Shown here in pieces: positions 18,132 to 27,350 of a stretch of 64,000 nt of DNA. A program made the translations under genes and the position numbers. How positions within the stretch are numbered: the first letter of the stretch is position 1; the number at the start of each line of letters is the position of its first letter. The notes under the pieces were generated by a model that searched no databases, had not been told where the DNA came from, and was given only the letters and a program-made list of their open reading frames with translations. The DNA is from OFTM382 sp964352615 (GTDB taxonomy: Bacteria; Planctomycetota; Phycisphaerae; Phycisphaerales; UBA1924), in NCBI GenBank assembly GCA_964352615.1, contig CAYGSG010000005.1, positions 4,944 through 68,943 of the forward strand. Direction: 5' to 3'.

Positions 18132-20243
18132 ATGATGCACCGAATCTCGCTTGCTGCTGCTGTCTTGCTCTGCCTCGTCGCATTCCCCGTCGGCAGCGCA
18201 TCGGCTCAGACGCCCGTGCCTGGCACGACACCGGCCGACCAGCAAGCGATGGCGGCCTACGAGGCGGCCCTCAACCAGATACCGAGCCCGACCCTGCTTC
18301 GCGATTGGCACACCAAGACCTCGTCGAGGCCGCACTTCGCGGGCAGCCCGGGCGACGAGGCCAACCGCGACATGCTCGAACGCGAGTTTGCGGCGATGGG
18401 CCTCGCGGTCGAACGGCACGAGTTTTGGGCGTACCTGCCTAAGCCGGGCAGCGCGAGTGTGCGTGTGCTGCCAACGGGCGGCGAGCCTATCGAGCTTTCG
18501 CGGCGTGAAGCACCGCTGGATGCGGACCCGTCGTCAGCGCATCCGGAACTCACGGATGGCTGGAATGCGTACAGCGGGAGCGGCGTCGCCGAGGGCGAGG
18601 TGGTGTACGTCAACTACGGGCGGATTGAAGACTTCGCCAAGCTGCGAGCGATGGGCGTGGACCTTACCGGCAAGATCGCCCTCGCCAGGTACGGCGGGAA
18701 CTTCCGCGGCTACAAGGCGAAGTTCGCCGAAGAAGCCGGCGCTGCGGGCCTGCTGATGTACACGGATCCCGCCGACTCGGGCTACGCCAAGGGCCTCGAA
18801 TACCCCGAGGGCGGGTACCAGACCGCGACGAGCATTCAGCGCGGCTCGATCAAGACGCTGCCTTACTCGGGCGATCCGCTTACGCCGGGCGTTGAAGCGA
18901 CGCAAAACGCGGCCACGCTTGATCCCGCCAGTGTGGCGCTGCCGACGATCCCCGTTCAGCCCATCGGCTGGGGCGGGGCTCAGGAGATACTCAGCCGATT
19001 CGATGGCGATGCCGTGCCCGGCGGCTGGCAGGGAGGCCTGCCGTTTACCTACAGGCTCACCGGCTCAGCTCAAGCGGTGCGCGTTCGGCTGGAGGTCGAT
19101 CAGCCCCGCGAGCGCGTGCCTGCCTGGAACGTCACGGGCACGCTGGTCGGTACTACTTGGCCCGATGAGCTCATTGTCATCGGTTGCCACCGCGATGCCT
19201 GGGGCATGGGCGCGGGCGATCCGGACGCGGGCATGATCGTCGTGCTGGAAGCAGCTCGGGCCTTTGCAGAGATGGCTAAGCGTGGGCAACGACCCAAGCG
19301 GACCATCGTCTTTGCGGGGTGGGGCGCCGAGGAGTACGGCATCATCGGTTCGACCGAGTGGGTCGAACGCAACCAAGCTCGGCTGCGTGACAGCGCGGTG
19401 GCTTACCTGAACCTCGACATGGCCTCGATGGGCCCAAATTTCGGGAGCTCAGCCCACCCGGCGCTGCACGAGGTCATACGCACCGCCGCGATGGATGTGC
19501 CCCAGGCCCGCGACCCCGAGAAAACCGTCTACGACGCATGGGGCAGCGGCCGAGCCGGAGGTGTGCCTGCGCTTGGCGTGCTCGGCGGCGGGAGCGACCA
19601 CGTTGGATTTCTTTGCCACGTCGGCGTGCCCAGTGCTTCGCTCGGCGGCGGGGGCTCGGCCGGCACGTCGTACCACTCCAACTACGACACGCTGGAGTGG
19701 TATCGCAAAGTCGTGGGCGAGGACTACGAGCCAGCGCTGATGATCACGCGCATGACGACAGCCGTTGCGGCCAAACTCGTCAATGCGCCGCTCCTGCCGC
19801 TCGACCCGGCGGCCCAGACATGGGCCGTCAGCGAAGGCATGAAGGCCTTTCGCCACGACCTGCCGCTTGAGCCGACCATCGAGCGTGCGACCGCGTACGG
19901 GTTCCGTGCCGCGCGCACGCGAGACAGGCTCCGCATGCTGGCCAGCCAAGGGGCGCTTCAGCCCGTCGCCTTGCAGCGTGCCAACGCCTCGCTCAGAGCG
20001 ATCGATCGCGCGTGGATTCATCCTCAAGGGCTGCCCGATCGGCCTTGGTACAAGAACCTGACGGTGTCGCCCAATCCCGAGTCCGGCTACAGCTCGTGGG
20101 TCATGCCGGCGCTCGTCGAAGCGAAGCGGTGGGGACCAGAACGGGCCGAGGACAAGGCCGCGGTGATCGATGCCCACAACGAAGCGCTCAACCGGATCGA
20201 CCGAGCCCTGACCGAGCTTGAGGCGATTGTCGCCGGCGGCTGA
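18132..20243 (+). CDS. M28-family zinc peptidase, glutamate carboxypeptidase II-like
   Basis: This secreted protein of 703 residues starts with a signal peptide (AAAVLLCLVAFPVGSASAQ). A PA insert domain follows (about 150-300; VVYVNYGRIEDF, GKIALARYGG). The M28 catalytic domain has zinc ligands in IGCHRDAWGMG, GDPDAG, GAEEYG, NLDMAS and SYHSNYDT. A helical transferrin-receptor-like dimerisation domain ends the protein. This order and length match the PSMA/glutamate carboxypeptidase II group, which removes C-terminal acidic residues from peptides. Natural substrates in planctomycetes are not known. It stands alone between the ATPase gene and the HU gene, with which it is convergent. Confidence 0.9.
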   Translation: MMHRISLAAAVLLCLVAFPVGSASAQTPVPGTTPADQQAMAAYEAALNQIPSPTLLRDWHTKTSSRPHFAGSPGDEANRDMLEREFAAMGLAVERHEFWAYLPKPGSASVRVLPTGGEPIELSRREAPLDADPSSAHPELTDGWNAYSGSGVAEGEVVYVNYGRIEDFAKLRAMGVDLTGKIALARYGGNFRGYKAKFAEEAGAAGLLMYTDPADSGYAKGLEYPEGGYQTATSIQRGSIKTLPYSGDPLTPGVEATQNAATLDPASVALPTIPVQPIGWGGAQEILSRFDGDAVPGGWQGGLPFTYRLTGSAQAVRVRLEVDQPRERVPAWNVTGTLVGTTWPDELIVIGCHRDAWGMGAGDPDAGMIVVLEAARAFAEMAKRGQRPKRTIVFAGWGAEEYGIIGSTEWVERNQARLRDSAVAYLNLDMASMGPNFGSSAHPALHEVIRTAAMDVPQARDPEKTVYDAWGSGRAGGVPALGVLGGGSDHVGFLCHVGVPSASLGGGGSAGTSYHSNYDTLEWYRKVVGEDYEPALMITRMTTAVAAKLVNAPLLPLDPAAQTWAVSEGMKAFRHDLPLEPTIERATAYGFRAARTRDRLRMLASQGALQPVALQRANASLRAIDRAWIHPQGLPDRPWYKNLTVSPNPESGYSSWVMPALVEAKRWGPERAEDKAAVIDAHNEALNRIDRALTELEAIVAGG

Positions 20244-20257
20244 CGCGTTGAATGGTA

Positions 20258-20290
20258 GAAAAACAACAGCGGCCCCGAGAGGGCCGCTGC
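20258..20290 (-). terminator. Rho-independent terminator of the HU gene
   Basis: Read on the minus strand, a nine-base-pair stem (CAGCGGCCC / GGGCCGCTG with a five-base loop) is followed by TTGTTTTTC. This fits termination of the histone-like gene that ends at 20327. The plus strand has no T tract after the stem. Confidence 0.85.
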
Positions 20291-20326
20291 GTGTGATCGA
20301 CTGACGATCCGCTTCTCAGTGGCTGT

Positions 20327-20794
20327 TCAGACAGAGTCCTTGAGCGCCTTGAGGGGGCGGATCTTCACGACGTTGCGGGCGGGCTTGGCCTTGAAGACCG
20401 CCGGCTCGCCGGTGAAGGGGTTGATGCCCTTGCGCGCCTTGGTGGCGGGCTTGCGCTGCACGGTGACCTTCATCATGCCCGGCACGTTGAACGAGCCGAC
20501 GTTGCCCTTGCGAAGGTCGGCCGAAATCATCGCCTGCATGGTCTCGAAGACCGCTGCGACTTCTTTCTTGGAGACACCCGAATGCTCGGCGAGGGTGCTG
20601 TAGACCTCGGACTTGGTCCGGGCCTTGGCCTTGGCTCCGGTCACCTTGGCCGGTGCCTTGGCAGCGGGGGCCTTTTTGGCGGTGGCCTTGCGGGTCACCT
20701 TTTTGGATGCACGCTTGGCCGGGGCCTTCTTAGCCGTGCGTTTGGTGGCGGTCTTGGACCTGGTCTTGCTTCTGGTTGCGGTACGCTTTGCCAT
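20327..20794 (-). CDS. HU-family DNA-binding protein with histone-H1-like Lys/Ala tail
   Basis: In this 155-residue protein the first ~60 residues are a Lys/Ala/Thr/Arg repeat region (KKAPAKRASKKVTRKATAKK) like eukaryotic H1 tails and bacterial AlgP/Hc1-type proteins. From about residue 62 comes an HU/IHF fold (KSEVYSTLAEHSGVSKKEV, then the DNA-binding arm GINPFTGEP and a closing VVKIRPLKALKD). It would bind and compact DNA in the nucleoid. HU proteins with such basic extensions are known in planctomycetes, actinobacteria and Deinococcus. A proper terminator follows. It is transcribed convergently with the M28 peptidase gene. Confidence 0.92.
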   Translation of the reverse strand: MAKRTATRSKTRSKTATKRTAKKAPAKRASKKVTRKATAKKAPAAKAPAKVTGAKAKARTKSEVYSTLAEHSGVSKKEVAAVFETMQAMISADLRKGNVGSFNVPGMMKVTVQRKPATKARKGINPFTGEPAVFKAKPARNVVKIRPLKALKDSV

Positions 20795-20987
20795 TGATTG
20801 GACTCCACACTCCGTTGTTCGTCCTCGGTTCTCAGAACGACGTTCGTCCGAGAATCACAGATTACTACCTGACTTGATCGGGGTCGGCAAGGCCTCCGGG
20901 TGCAAAAAACACCGAAAAAATAAGGTCGAGCACACTTTCTTGCTGTTTTGACCCCTGATTCATAGGGTTTTGCTCCTGCCGAGCGCG

Positions 20988-21719
20988 TCAGACACGCCCG
21001 ATCGTGACCATCAGCGCGGCGTGATCCGACAGCTTTTGGTCCATCAGCGACCGTTCGTGCCACACCCGGATGAGCCTTGTTTCAAGGGCCTCCGAAAGGT
21101 GCACGTGGTCGATCCGGTGCTCGATCTGGTCAGCACCAGCCCAAGTTCCCTCGGCTCCGTTCGGGTGCGCCGACCGCCACGCGTCGGTGTACCGCATGGC
21201 GGCGAGTTCGCCCAGCCGCTGGGTGCAGTCGAAGGCTCCATTCGGGCCATCGATCCCGTTGCGACCGGTGTTGAAGTCGCCGAGCAGCAAGAACGAGCCA
21301 TTTTTGTGCGTTCTGGCTCGCTCGACCGCGTGCTTCCAGAGGGCTGTTCGTCGTGTGCCCGAGCCGCGGTGGGGGATGTGGACGCCTGCGAGCGTGAGCG
21401 ACCAACTGGGCACTTCGCACTCGATCCAGCGGGCATGGAGCCCCGCAGGCGGCCGGGGAGTTGCAGCTGTGACCTCGACCGGTACGCGGGACGCGAGCAG
21501 CAGGCCGTTGGGCTCGCCCGGCGTTGTTGCGGTGCGTTGATGCGACCAGCCGTGATCGCCCAGCACCCCTGCGAGTTGGCCGCCGCGAGCTTGGCGGTAC
21601 TCGCTCAGCAGCACGATGTCAGGGGCGAGGTCGAGCAGGGCCAGCGCGATCTGCGGCAAGCGGCGCGGCCCGCCGCCGTGAAGCAGATTCCAGGTCATGA
21701 GCGTGAGCCCTGCGTCCAT
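20988..21719 (-). CDS. Endonuclease/exonuclease/phosphatase (EEP) family protein
   Basis: In 243 residues the EEP fold is evident from MTWNLLHGG (Asn), DIVLLSEYRQ (Glu), LAGVHIPHRG, LLGDFNTG (Asp, Asn) and the closing LSDHAALMVTI (Asp-His pair). These residues bind Mg2+ and carry the phosphodiesterase reaction. Members cleave nucleic acids, phosphoinositides or nucleotides; which applies is not readable here. The ATG at 21719 leaves a 38-base gap to the divergent dehydrogenase gene. An earlier in-frame ATG at 21779 would overlap that gene and adds a hydrophobic, possibly signal-like 20 residues, so secretion cannot be excluded. Confidence 0.85.
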   Translation of the reverse strand: MDAGLTLMTWNLLHGGGPRRLPQIALALLDLAPDIVLLSEYRQARGGQLAGVLGDHGWSHQRTATTPGEPNGLLLASRVPVEVTAATPRPPAGLHARWIECEVPSWSLTLAGVHIPHRGSGTRRTALWKHAVERARTHKNGSFLLLGDFNTGRNGIDGPNGAFDCTQRLGELAAMRYTDAWRSAHPNGAEGTWAGADQIEHRIDHVHLSEALETRLIRVWHERSLMDQKLSDHAALMVTIGRV

Positions 21720-21757
21720 GCCCGCGTACGGTACCACCAGCCCAAGGAGCACGAACG

Positions 21758-22714
21758 ATGGCCACAATCGCGGTGACACGAACCCTGCCCGGCACGCTCG
21801 AAGCCGAGGGCGCCTCGTTCCGCGTGCTGGGCGATGGGGCCGCCAGCCGAGAGGATCTGCTGGAGTTCGTTCGTGGCGCCTCGGTGATTGTCTCGATGCA
21901 CCATGACGCGATCGATGCAGCCGTGCTGGACGCTGCGGGAGATGCCCTTAAGGGTGTCTGCAACGTGGCGGTGGGGTTCAACAACATCGATCTTGAGGCG
22001 TGCCGATCGCGGGGCATCCGCGTGACGAACACACCCGATGCCGTCACCGAGGGCACCGCAGACCTCGCGTGGGCGTTGACGCTGGCGGTGGCACGGCGTT
22101 TGGTCGCAGCGGACCGCTTTGTGCGCAGCGGCGAGTGGGCCAAGCAGGGCGTGCTGGGCATGGGCGAGTGGCTTGGCCAGGATTTGACGGGCCGAACGCT
22201 GCTGATCGTGGGCGCTGGTCGTATCGGGCTGGGCGTGGCAATGCGGGCCAAGGCGTGGGGCATGCGTGTGCTGTACGTCGGCCGGCATCAGAAGTGGCCC
22301 TTCGAGCTGGCACCCGTCGCGGGAACACGCGTCGAACTCGACGAGGGCCTGCGCGAGGCGGACGTAGTAAGCCTGCACGTGCCGCTGACCGATGCGACGA
22401 CGCACCTGATCGGCGAGCGAGAGCTTGCGATCATGAAGCCGACGGCGATGCTGATCAACACCTCCCGCGGCCCGGTGGTTGATGAGGCAGCGTTGGTCGA
22501 AGCGCTGCGGGCCAAGGCCATCTGGGGGGCGGGGCTGGATGTGTTCGAGCGCGAGCCCGCGTTGCACCCTGGGCTGGCTGAGCTTGATTCTGTCGTCCTC
22601 ACGCCGCACATCGGCTCTGCCGAGAGGCGGTTCCGCGAGGCGATGACCGCGATGGCGTGCGCCAACGCCTTGGCCATCCTGCGCGGTGAGGAGCCGCCCA
22701 ACGCGGTGGTCTAA
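21758..22714 (+). CDS. D-2-hydroxyacid dehydrogenase (glycerate dehydrogenase/hydroxypyruvate reductase type)
   Basis: This NAD(P)-dependent enzyme of 318 residues has the full set of family marks: NVAVGFNNIDLEAC, the dinucleotide-binding VGAGRIGLGVAMRAKAWGM, and the catalytic Arg in INTSRGPVVDE, Glu in FEREPALHPG and His in LTPHIGSA. The overall pattern is closest to glycerate dehydrogenase/glyoxylate reductase, which interconverts hydroxypyruvate and D-glycerate, but related substrates are possible. The first ~55 residues are typical of the substrate domain. A PLP enzyme gene follows 33 bases downstream and probably shares the transcript. Confidence 0.9.
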   Translation: MATIAVTRTLPGTLEAEGASFRVLGDGAASREDLLEFVRGASVIVSMHHDAIDAAVLDAAGDALKGVCNVAVGFNNIDLEACRSRGIRVTNTPDAVTEGTADLAWALTLAVARRLVAADRFVRSGEWAKQGVLGMGEWLGQDLTGRTLLIVGAGRIGLGVAMRAKAWGMRVLYVGRHQKWPFELAPVAGTRVELDEGLREADVVSLHVPLTDATTHLIGERELAIMKPTAMLINTSRGPVVDEAALVEALRAKAIWGAGLDVFEREPALHPGLAELDSVVLTPHIGSAERRFREAMTAMACANALAILRGEEPPNAVV

Positions 22715-22747
22715 GCGAACGAAGCGGTGCGGGGCATAGCATGCCCG

Positions 22748-23962
22748 ATGCCGGCTGATCGTGTGTATCTGGACAACGCCGCGACGAGCTTTCCCAAGCC
22801 GAAGGCCGTCCACGAAGCGATGCTGCATTACGCGACCAGCATCGGCGCCAGCCCAGGGCGAGGTGCGTACGCCGAGAGCCGAGAGGGCGCTCGGCTGCTC
22901 AATGCGTGCCGAGCGCTAGTCTGTGAACTGATCGGGGCGGACGCCCCCGAGCGGGTGGTCTTCACGCTCAACGCGACCGATGCGCTGAACCTGGCGATCA
23001 AGGGAGTGATTGGCGGCGCGCGCGCCAAACGACCGGGTCGCAAGGCGCACGTGGTGACGACGGCGATGGACCACAATTCGGTGCTGCGCCCGCTCAACGC
23101 ACTGGCCGATGCGGGCGAGATCGAGTGGACCTGCGTGGAGCCGGACGCGCGCGGCACGGGGCTCGTTGATCCGCAGGCGATCCGAAGTGCCATCCAGCCG
23201 AACACGGCGTTGGTGGCTGTGGTACACGCGAGCAACGTGAGCGGCAGCGTGCAGCCGATCGCGGAGATCGGTGCGATCTGCGCGCGCGCCGGCGTGCCGC
23301 TGCTGGTGGATGCGGCTCAGTCGGTCGGGCACCTGCCGGTGGACGTGCGCACGATGGGTATCGATCTGCTCGCGTTCCCTGGGCACAAGGGCATGCTCGG
23401 GCCGCTCGGGACGGGCGGGCTGTGGATGAGTGAGCGGATGCCCGCGCTGATGACCACGCTCCGCGAGGGCGGCACGGGCTCGAAGAGCGAGAGCGACCGC
23501 CAGCCGATGGACCTGCCCGATCGGTTCGAGCCGGGCTCGCACAACACGGTCGGGTTGGTGGGACTGGGTGAGGGCGTGTTATGGCTGTTGGACCGCGGGA
23601 TCGATGCCATCCATGCGCACGAGCGTACGCTCATGGAAGTGTTTCTATCAGGATTGCCGGGCATCGACTGCGGCTACCGATTGCTCGGGCCACCGGGACT
23701 CGATGATCGGTGCGGCGTTTTTTCGCTTGTGCACGAGCGGCTCAGTCCGGACGTTGTGGCCGATCGGCTTGAACTCGGATTCGGCGTGCTGGCAAGGGCG
23801 GGGCTCCATTGCGCGCCGCGTGCGCACCAGGCGTTCGGCACCGCTGAGACGGGCGGGTCAGTTCGTCTGAGCATCGGGCCGATGACGACCGAGGCGGACG
23901 TGCTGACCGCGTGCCGGGGGCTGCGCGAGATCGCGGTCGATGCGCTCACCGGTTCGAACTGA
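22748..23962 (+). CDS. Cysteine desulfurase-like class V aminotransferase
   Basis: This PLP enzyme of 404 residues begins VYLDNAATSFPKPKAVHEAM, the opening of the SufS/CsdA-related group. The PLP lysine lies in FPGHKGMLGPLGTGG, the cofactor Asp in LVDAAQSVGH, and HVVTTAMDHNS is the usual histidine strand. A cysteine in GLHCAPRAH takes the place of the active-site Cys loop seen in the EF2568-type subfamily. The enzyme would remove sulfur from L-cysteine or a similar amino-acid thiol. The adjacent hydroxyacid dehydrogenase hints at serine or cysteine metabolism, but this is inference. ATG at 22748 is chosen over an upstream GTG because homology begins there. Confidence 0.88.
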   Translation: MPADRVYLDNAATSFPKPKAVHEAMLHYATSIGASPGRGAYAESREGARLLNACRALVCELIGADAPERVVFTLNATDALNLAIKGVIGGARAKRPGRKAHVVTTAMDHNSVLRPLNALADAGEIEWTCVEPDARGTGLVDPQAIRSAIQPNTALVAVVHASNVSGSVQPIAEIGAICARAGVPLLVDAAQSVGHLPVDVRTMGIDLLAFPGHKGMLGPLGTGGLWMSERMPALMTTLREGGTGSKSESDRQPMDLPDRFEPGSHNTVGLVGLGEGVLWLLDRGIDAIHAHERTLMEVFLSGLPGIDCGYRLLGPPGLDDRCGVFSLVHERLSPDVVADRLELGFGVLARAGLHCAPRAHQAFGTAETGGSVRLSIGPMTTEADVLTACRGLREIAVDALTGSN

Positions 23963-23984
23963 GCGCTGCCTAATCGTGGCACGA

Positions 23985-24686
23985 TTACTTGGATTGGTTC
24001 TCGACCCAGCCCGCATCGGTGTGGCGAACGATCGTGCCTGTGGTCTGGTAGATGACCTGCTCGGCGACGTTGGAAGCGTGGTCGGCCATGCGCTGGCTTC
24101 GGCGGGCGAGGTCCAGCAGGATGAACGCCATGTCAACGCTCAGGGTGCCGGCAACCAGGCGCTCCTCGGCCTCGCGGAGCAGCTTGTTGGTGAACGCGCT
24201 GACCGCGTTGTCGCTGCCGAGCACCACCTTGGCCAGCGCGGCATCGGCCCGGTCATAGGCGGTGTTGGAGTCGCGAACGATCCCGACCACGCTGTTGGTC
24301 AGCACGCGGAACGTCGCGGGCGTTTTCTCATCGAGTTCGGTCAACGCGGGTACATGGTTGAGAATCTCGACCGCGAGGTCGGCGATGCGTTCGACCTCGT
24401 TGTTGACCTTGACGACCGTAAAGATCTCGCGAAGCTGCTGTTCCGAGAGGCATGCGGTCTGGCTCGTGGCATCGGCCAACAGCTTGACCGCCGCCTTCTC
24501 GATGGCGACGTCCACACGGTCGATCTCGTCGTCGGACTCGATCAGCGAGGCGGCTGCCCCTGCGTCGCGTGCAAAGACCGCCTCGAACGCTCGTTCCATG
24601 AGCGCCTGCACCCGGTGGACCTGTTCGACCATGTCCGCCTTGAGTTGGGCGACTCGGCGTTGGAATCCTTCGGAATCGGCGGGCAT
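23985..24686 (-). CDS. phoU: PhoU-family phosphate-signalling regulator
   Basis: PhoU links the Pst phosphate transporter to the PhoR/PhoB system and restrains phosphate uptake. The 233-residue protein is wholly helical and has the two PhoU repeats: VQALMERAFEAVFARDAG through IESDDEIDRVDVAIEKAA, and the second with LLDLARRSQRMADHASNVAEQV. Metal-binding motifs are present as NNEVERIADLAVEI and RMADHASNVAEQ. Length and layout are normal. No pst genes are in the window. It is convergent with the cysteine-desulfurase-like gene and divergent from eno. Confidence 0.9.
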   Translation of the reverse strand: MPADSEGFQRRVAQLKADMVEQVHRVQALMERAFEAVFARDAGAAASLIESDDEIDRVDVAIEKAAVKLLADATSQTACLSEQQLREIFTVVKVNNEVERIADLAVEILNHVPALTELDEKTPATFRVLTNSVVGIVRDSNTAYDRADAALAKVVLGSDNAVSAFTNKLLREAEERLVAGTLSVDMAFILLDLARRSQRMADHASNVAEQVIYQTTGTIVRHTDAGWVENQSK

Positions 24687-24862
24687 AGGGACGGGCTCTC
24701 CGGGGCGCGATCGGACTCACCAACGCCCAGAGCGTAGCATGTACGTTCCCCGCGGGCTCGCGCGGGAGTAGAGTCGACTTTGCCCTTTCAGGGTGCCGAG
24801 AAGCGCCGCGCATTACCCTTCGCTGCGGCGGGATACGCCGTGCCGCATTTTAAGGACGCTCC

Positions 24863-26143
24863 ATGTTCACCATCGAGACCATCGTCGCCCGTCAGATCCT
24901 CGACTCACGCGGCCAGCCAACGGTTGAGGCCGAGGTCGAACTCGCGTCGGGCGCGCTGGGGCGGGCAGCGGTGCCCAGCGGGGCTTCCACCGGCGAGCAC
25001 GAGGCGGTCGAGCTGCGCGATGGCGACAAGGCCATCTACATGGGCAAGGGGGTTGAGCAGGCCGTGATGAACGTGATGGAACGCATCGCCCCGGCCATCG
25101 AGGGATTGGATGCGCGCGAACAGGAGCAGGTCGATGCGGTGATGATCGACCTCGATGGAACACCCAACAAATCGGAGCTCGGGGCCAACGCCATGCTCGC
25201 GGTATCGCTTGCGACGGCCAAAGCGGCCGCCGACGCAAGCGGCCTGCCGTTGTACCGCTACCTCGGCGGGACGGGGGCCAAGACCCTGCCTGTCCCGATG
25301 CTGAACATTCTCAACGGCGGCAAGCACGCCGACAATACCGTGGATTTCCAAGAGTTCATGATCCAGCCGACCGGGTTCGATACCTTTGGCGAGGGCCTCC
25401 GCGCTGGCGTCGAGATCTACCACCACCTCAAGGCTGTGCTCAAGAAGCGGGGCATGTCTACCGCGGTGGGCGACGAGGGCGGCTTTGCGCCTGACCTCAA
25501 GGACAACGAGGACGCGCTGAAGGTGATCGAGGAGGCCGTGGACAAGGCGGGTTACAAGTGGGGCGAGCAGATCTTTGTCGCACTCGACCCGGCCACCAGC
25601 GAGCTTTGGAACGAGGCGGCCAAAGACGGTAAAGACGGGTACAAGTTCTTCTCGAGCTCGCAGGAGATCATGTCGTCGGATGACCTGATCTCGCTCTGGG
25701 CTGGCTGGTGCGACAAGTACCCGATCCATTCCATCGAGGACGGCCTCGCCGAGAACGACTGGGACGGCTGGGTGAAGCTCACCGAGCGGCTCGGCTCCAA
25801 GGTCCAGCTTGTTGGTGACGACCTGTTCGTTACCAACCGAAGCTATGTCGAGAAGGGCGTCGACCGCAAGGCCGCCAACGCGGTGCTCGTGAAGGTCAAC
25901 CAGATCGGCACGCTCAGCGAGACATTCGAGACGGTCAACTTCGCCACGCGGCACGGCTACGCGTGCGTGATGAGCCACCGCTCAGGCGAGACCGAGGACT
26001 CGACCATCGCCGACATCGCGGTGGCGACCAACTGCGGGCAGATCAAGACCGGCGCTCCGTGCCGAAGCGATCGCACGGCAAAGTACAACCAGCTCATCCG
26101 AATCGCTGAAGAGCTTGGCGCGACCGCCGAGTACGGCTGCTAG
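24863..26143 (+). CDS. eno: Enolase
   Basis: Enolase converts 2-phosphoglycerate to phosphoenolpyruvate in glycolysis. The 426-residue protein carries ARQILDSRGQPTVEAEV, PSGASTGEHEAVELRDGD, GELGANA-type LGANAMLAVSLA, the Mg2+ ligands in EDGLAENDWDGW and GDDLFVTN, and the signature VKVNQIGTL followed by SHRSGETEDSTIADIAV. The catalytic Lys and His residues lie in these blocks. Length is standard. AAGGA lies just before the ATG. The start of the region overlaps no other gene. It is convergent with the prepilin pair that follows. Confidence 0.97.
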   Translation: MFTIETIVARQILDSRGQPTVEAEVELASGALGRAAVPSGASTGEHEAVELRDGDKAIYMGKGVEQAVMNVMERIAPAIEGLDAREQEQVDAVMIDLDGTPNKSELGANAMLAVSLATAKAAADASGLPLYRYLGGTGAKTLPVPMLNILNGGKHADNTVDFQEFMIQPTGFDTFGEGLRAGVEIYHHLKAVLKKRGMSTAVGDEGGFAPDLKDNEDALKVIEEAVDKAGYKWGEQIFVALDPATSELWNEAAKDGKDGYKFFSSSQEIMSSDDLISLWAGWCDKYPIHSIEDGLAENDWDGWVKLTERLGSKVQLVGDDLFVTNRSYVEKGVDRKAANAVLVKVNQIGTLSETFETVNFATRHGYACVMSHRSGETEDSTIADIAVATNCGQIKTGAPCRSDRTAKYNQLIRIAEELGATAEYGC

Positions 26144-26150
26144 CGGCGCG

Positions 26151-26639
26151 TCAGCCTCTGGGCCGGTCAGTCGGCGGTTTGATTTCGAAGTCGTACTCGG
26201 CTCTGCCGCCTTTGGCGATGATCTTTAGCCGGTACGGCACGCCGATCTTGAGCTTGGGTGGGCGGCCCTCGGTGTCATGGACCATGCCGCGGATCCGCTG
26301 GGGATACCGGAATGTGTCGATCGGGACGAGCTTCTCCCGCTCGGGGTCGGCGTTTTCTGGCATGCCCGGCTTGAGACGCCAGAGCGGGTCCATGGCCTCG
26401 CCGTTTTCGTCGACTTCGGAGATCTCGATGCTCTTGAGCATGTAGTCATCGCCGAGGTTGAACACGAGCAAGTTGCGTGCGTTGTCTTGTCGGTGCAGGA
26501 TGACCATTTCGCGAGACTTCGGGCGGTAGATGAACGCCACGGTGCCTAGCAGAACGATCGCCAAGACCAGCATGCCCGCAGCGCGGACGTTGTGCTGATA
26601 CCAGTCCTGCACGGTGCGGAGCGTTGTTTGCAGGTTCAT
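26151..26639 (-). CDS. Hypothetical protein with one N-terminal membrane segment, 162 aa
   Basis: The protein has one membrane anchor at about residues 19-38 (AGMLVLAIVLLGTVAFIYRP). An extracytoplasmic domain follows with DYMLKSIEISEVDENGEAMDPLW and a final AEYDFEIKPP; it looks beta-rich. No known domain is recognised. Its ATG directly abuts the TAA stop of the prepilin-like gene (TAAATG), so the two are translationally coupled. A role in the assembly or function of that pseudopilin-like protein is plausible but not shown. Confidence 0.72.
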   Translation of the reverse strand: MNLQTTLRTVQDWYQHNVRAAGMLVLAIVLLGTVAFIYRPKSREMVILHRQDNARNLLVFNLGDDYMLKSIEISEVDENGEAMDPLWRLKPGMPENADPEREKLVPIDTFRYPQRIRGMVHDTEGRPPKLKIGVPYRLKIIAKGGRAEYDFEIKPPTDRPRG

Positions 26640-27350
26640 TTAGAACGCCGACTCGCGGCCCCAGCGCGTGGTGCCGAAGATGTTGACGGGCGTGAGCGCT
26701 TCGGGGTACTTGATGACGCGGACGCTCGAGTCGCTAAAGCCGTAGTTGGCTACGCCGGTGCCGTGGCGGTTGGGCTCCATCTCGGTGAAGTCGTTGCCGA
26801 GGCCTTCGAGGATGTCGAGGTAGTAGTGCTGGCTTCCGGTGTCTTTTTCGGCCCAGAGCGCCACGTCCGACGGGTTCCAGATCAGGCCGCGTTGCATGGC
26901 GAGTCCATCGAAGTCGCCCAGGTTTCGGCTGCCGTCTTTTTGTTCACTGAAGGCGTCGTTGAAGCCGTTGATGAAATAGCTTCGGGGCTCGCGGTCGATC
27001 TCGGAGTCACCGTTCCAGCCACCGACTGGCTCAGGGTCGGCGGGGCACTGCAAGATGGGCTGCATCTCGTAGATGGTGGTGAGCCGGTCGACCCAGTGCG
27101 GGCGACTGCGCTGGGGGAAGCGGTCGCGGTTGTCGTCGGCGTACATGTTGGCCGCTGTGCCGAGTTGGCGCATCTGGCTGGCGCAGACGATCGCCCGGCC
27201 GGCCTCGCGGGCCTGGCCCAGCGCGGGCAGCAGGATGCCGATGAGCAGCGCGATGATCGCGATGACCACGAGCAACTCGATCAGCGTGAAGGCCCTGTGC
27301 GTACGGCGGGCGTGTGCCTGAGGTGCAGACAACGAACGAAGACTGGGCAT
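26640..27350 (-). CDS. Prepilin-type N-terminal cleavage/methylation protein (DUF1559-like)
   Basis: This 236-residue protein opens with a basic leader and the type IV prepilin motif AFTLIELLVVIAIIALLIGIL, which a prepilin peptidase would cut before the Phe. It continues LPALGQAREAGRAIVCASQMRQL, usual for the large planctomycete family of pseudopilin-like proteins. The late RHGTGVANYGFSDSSV recalls the H-X9-DG motif of this family but is one residue longer and lacks the DG pair. These proteins sit in the membrane and may join type II secretion or pilus structures. Start chosen at the ATG nearest the leader. Confidence 0.9.
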   Translation of the reverse strand: MPSLRSLSAPQAHARRTHRAFTLIELLVVIAIIALLIGILLPALGQAREAGRAIVCASQMRQLGTAANMYADDNRDRFPQRSRPHWVDRLTTIYEMQPILQCPADPEPVGGWNGDSEIDREPRSYFINGFNDAFSEQKDGSRNLGDFDGLAMQRGLIWNPSDVALWAEKDTGSQHYYLDILEGLGNDFTEMEPNRHGTGVANYGFSDSSVRVIKYPEALTPVNIFGTTRWGRESAF

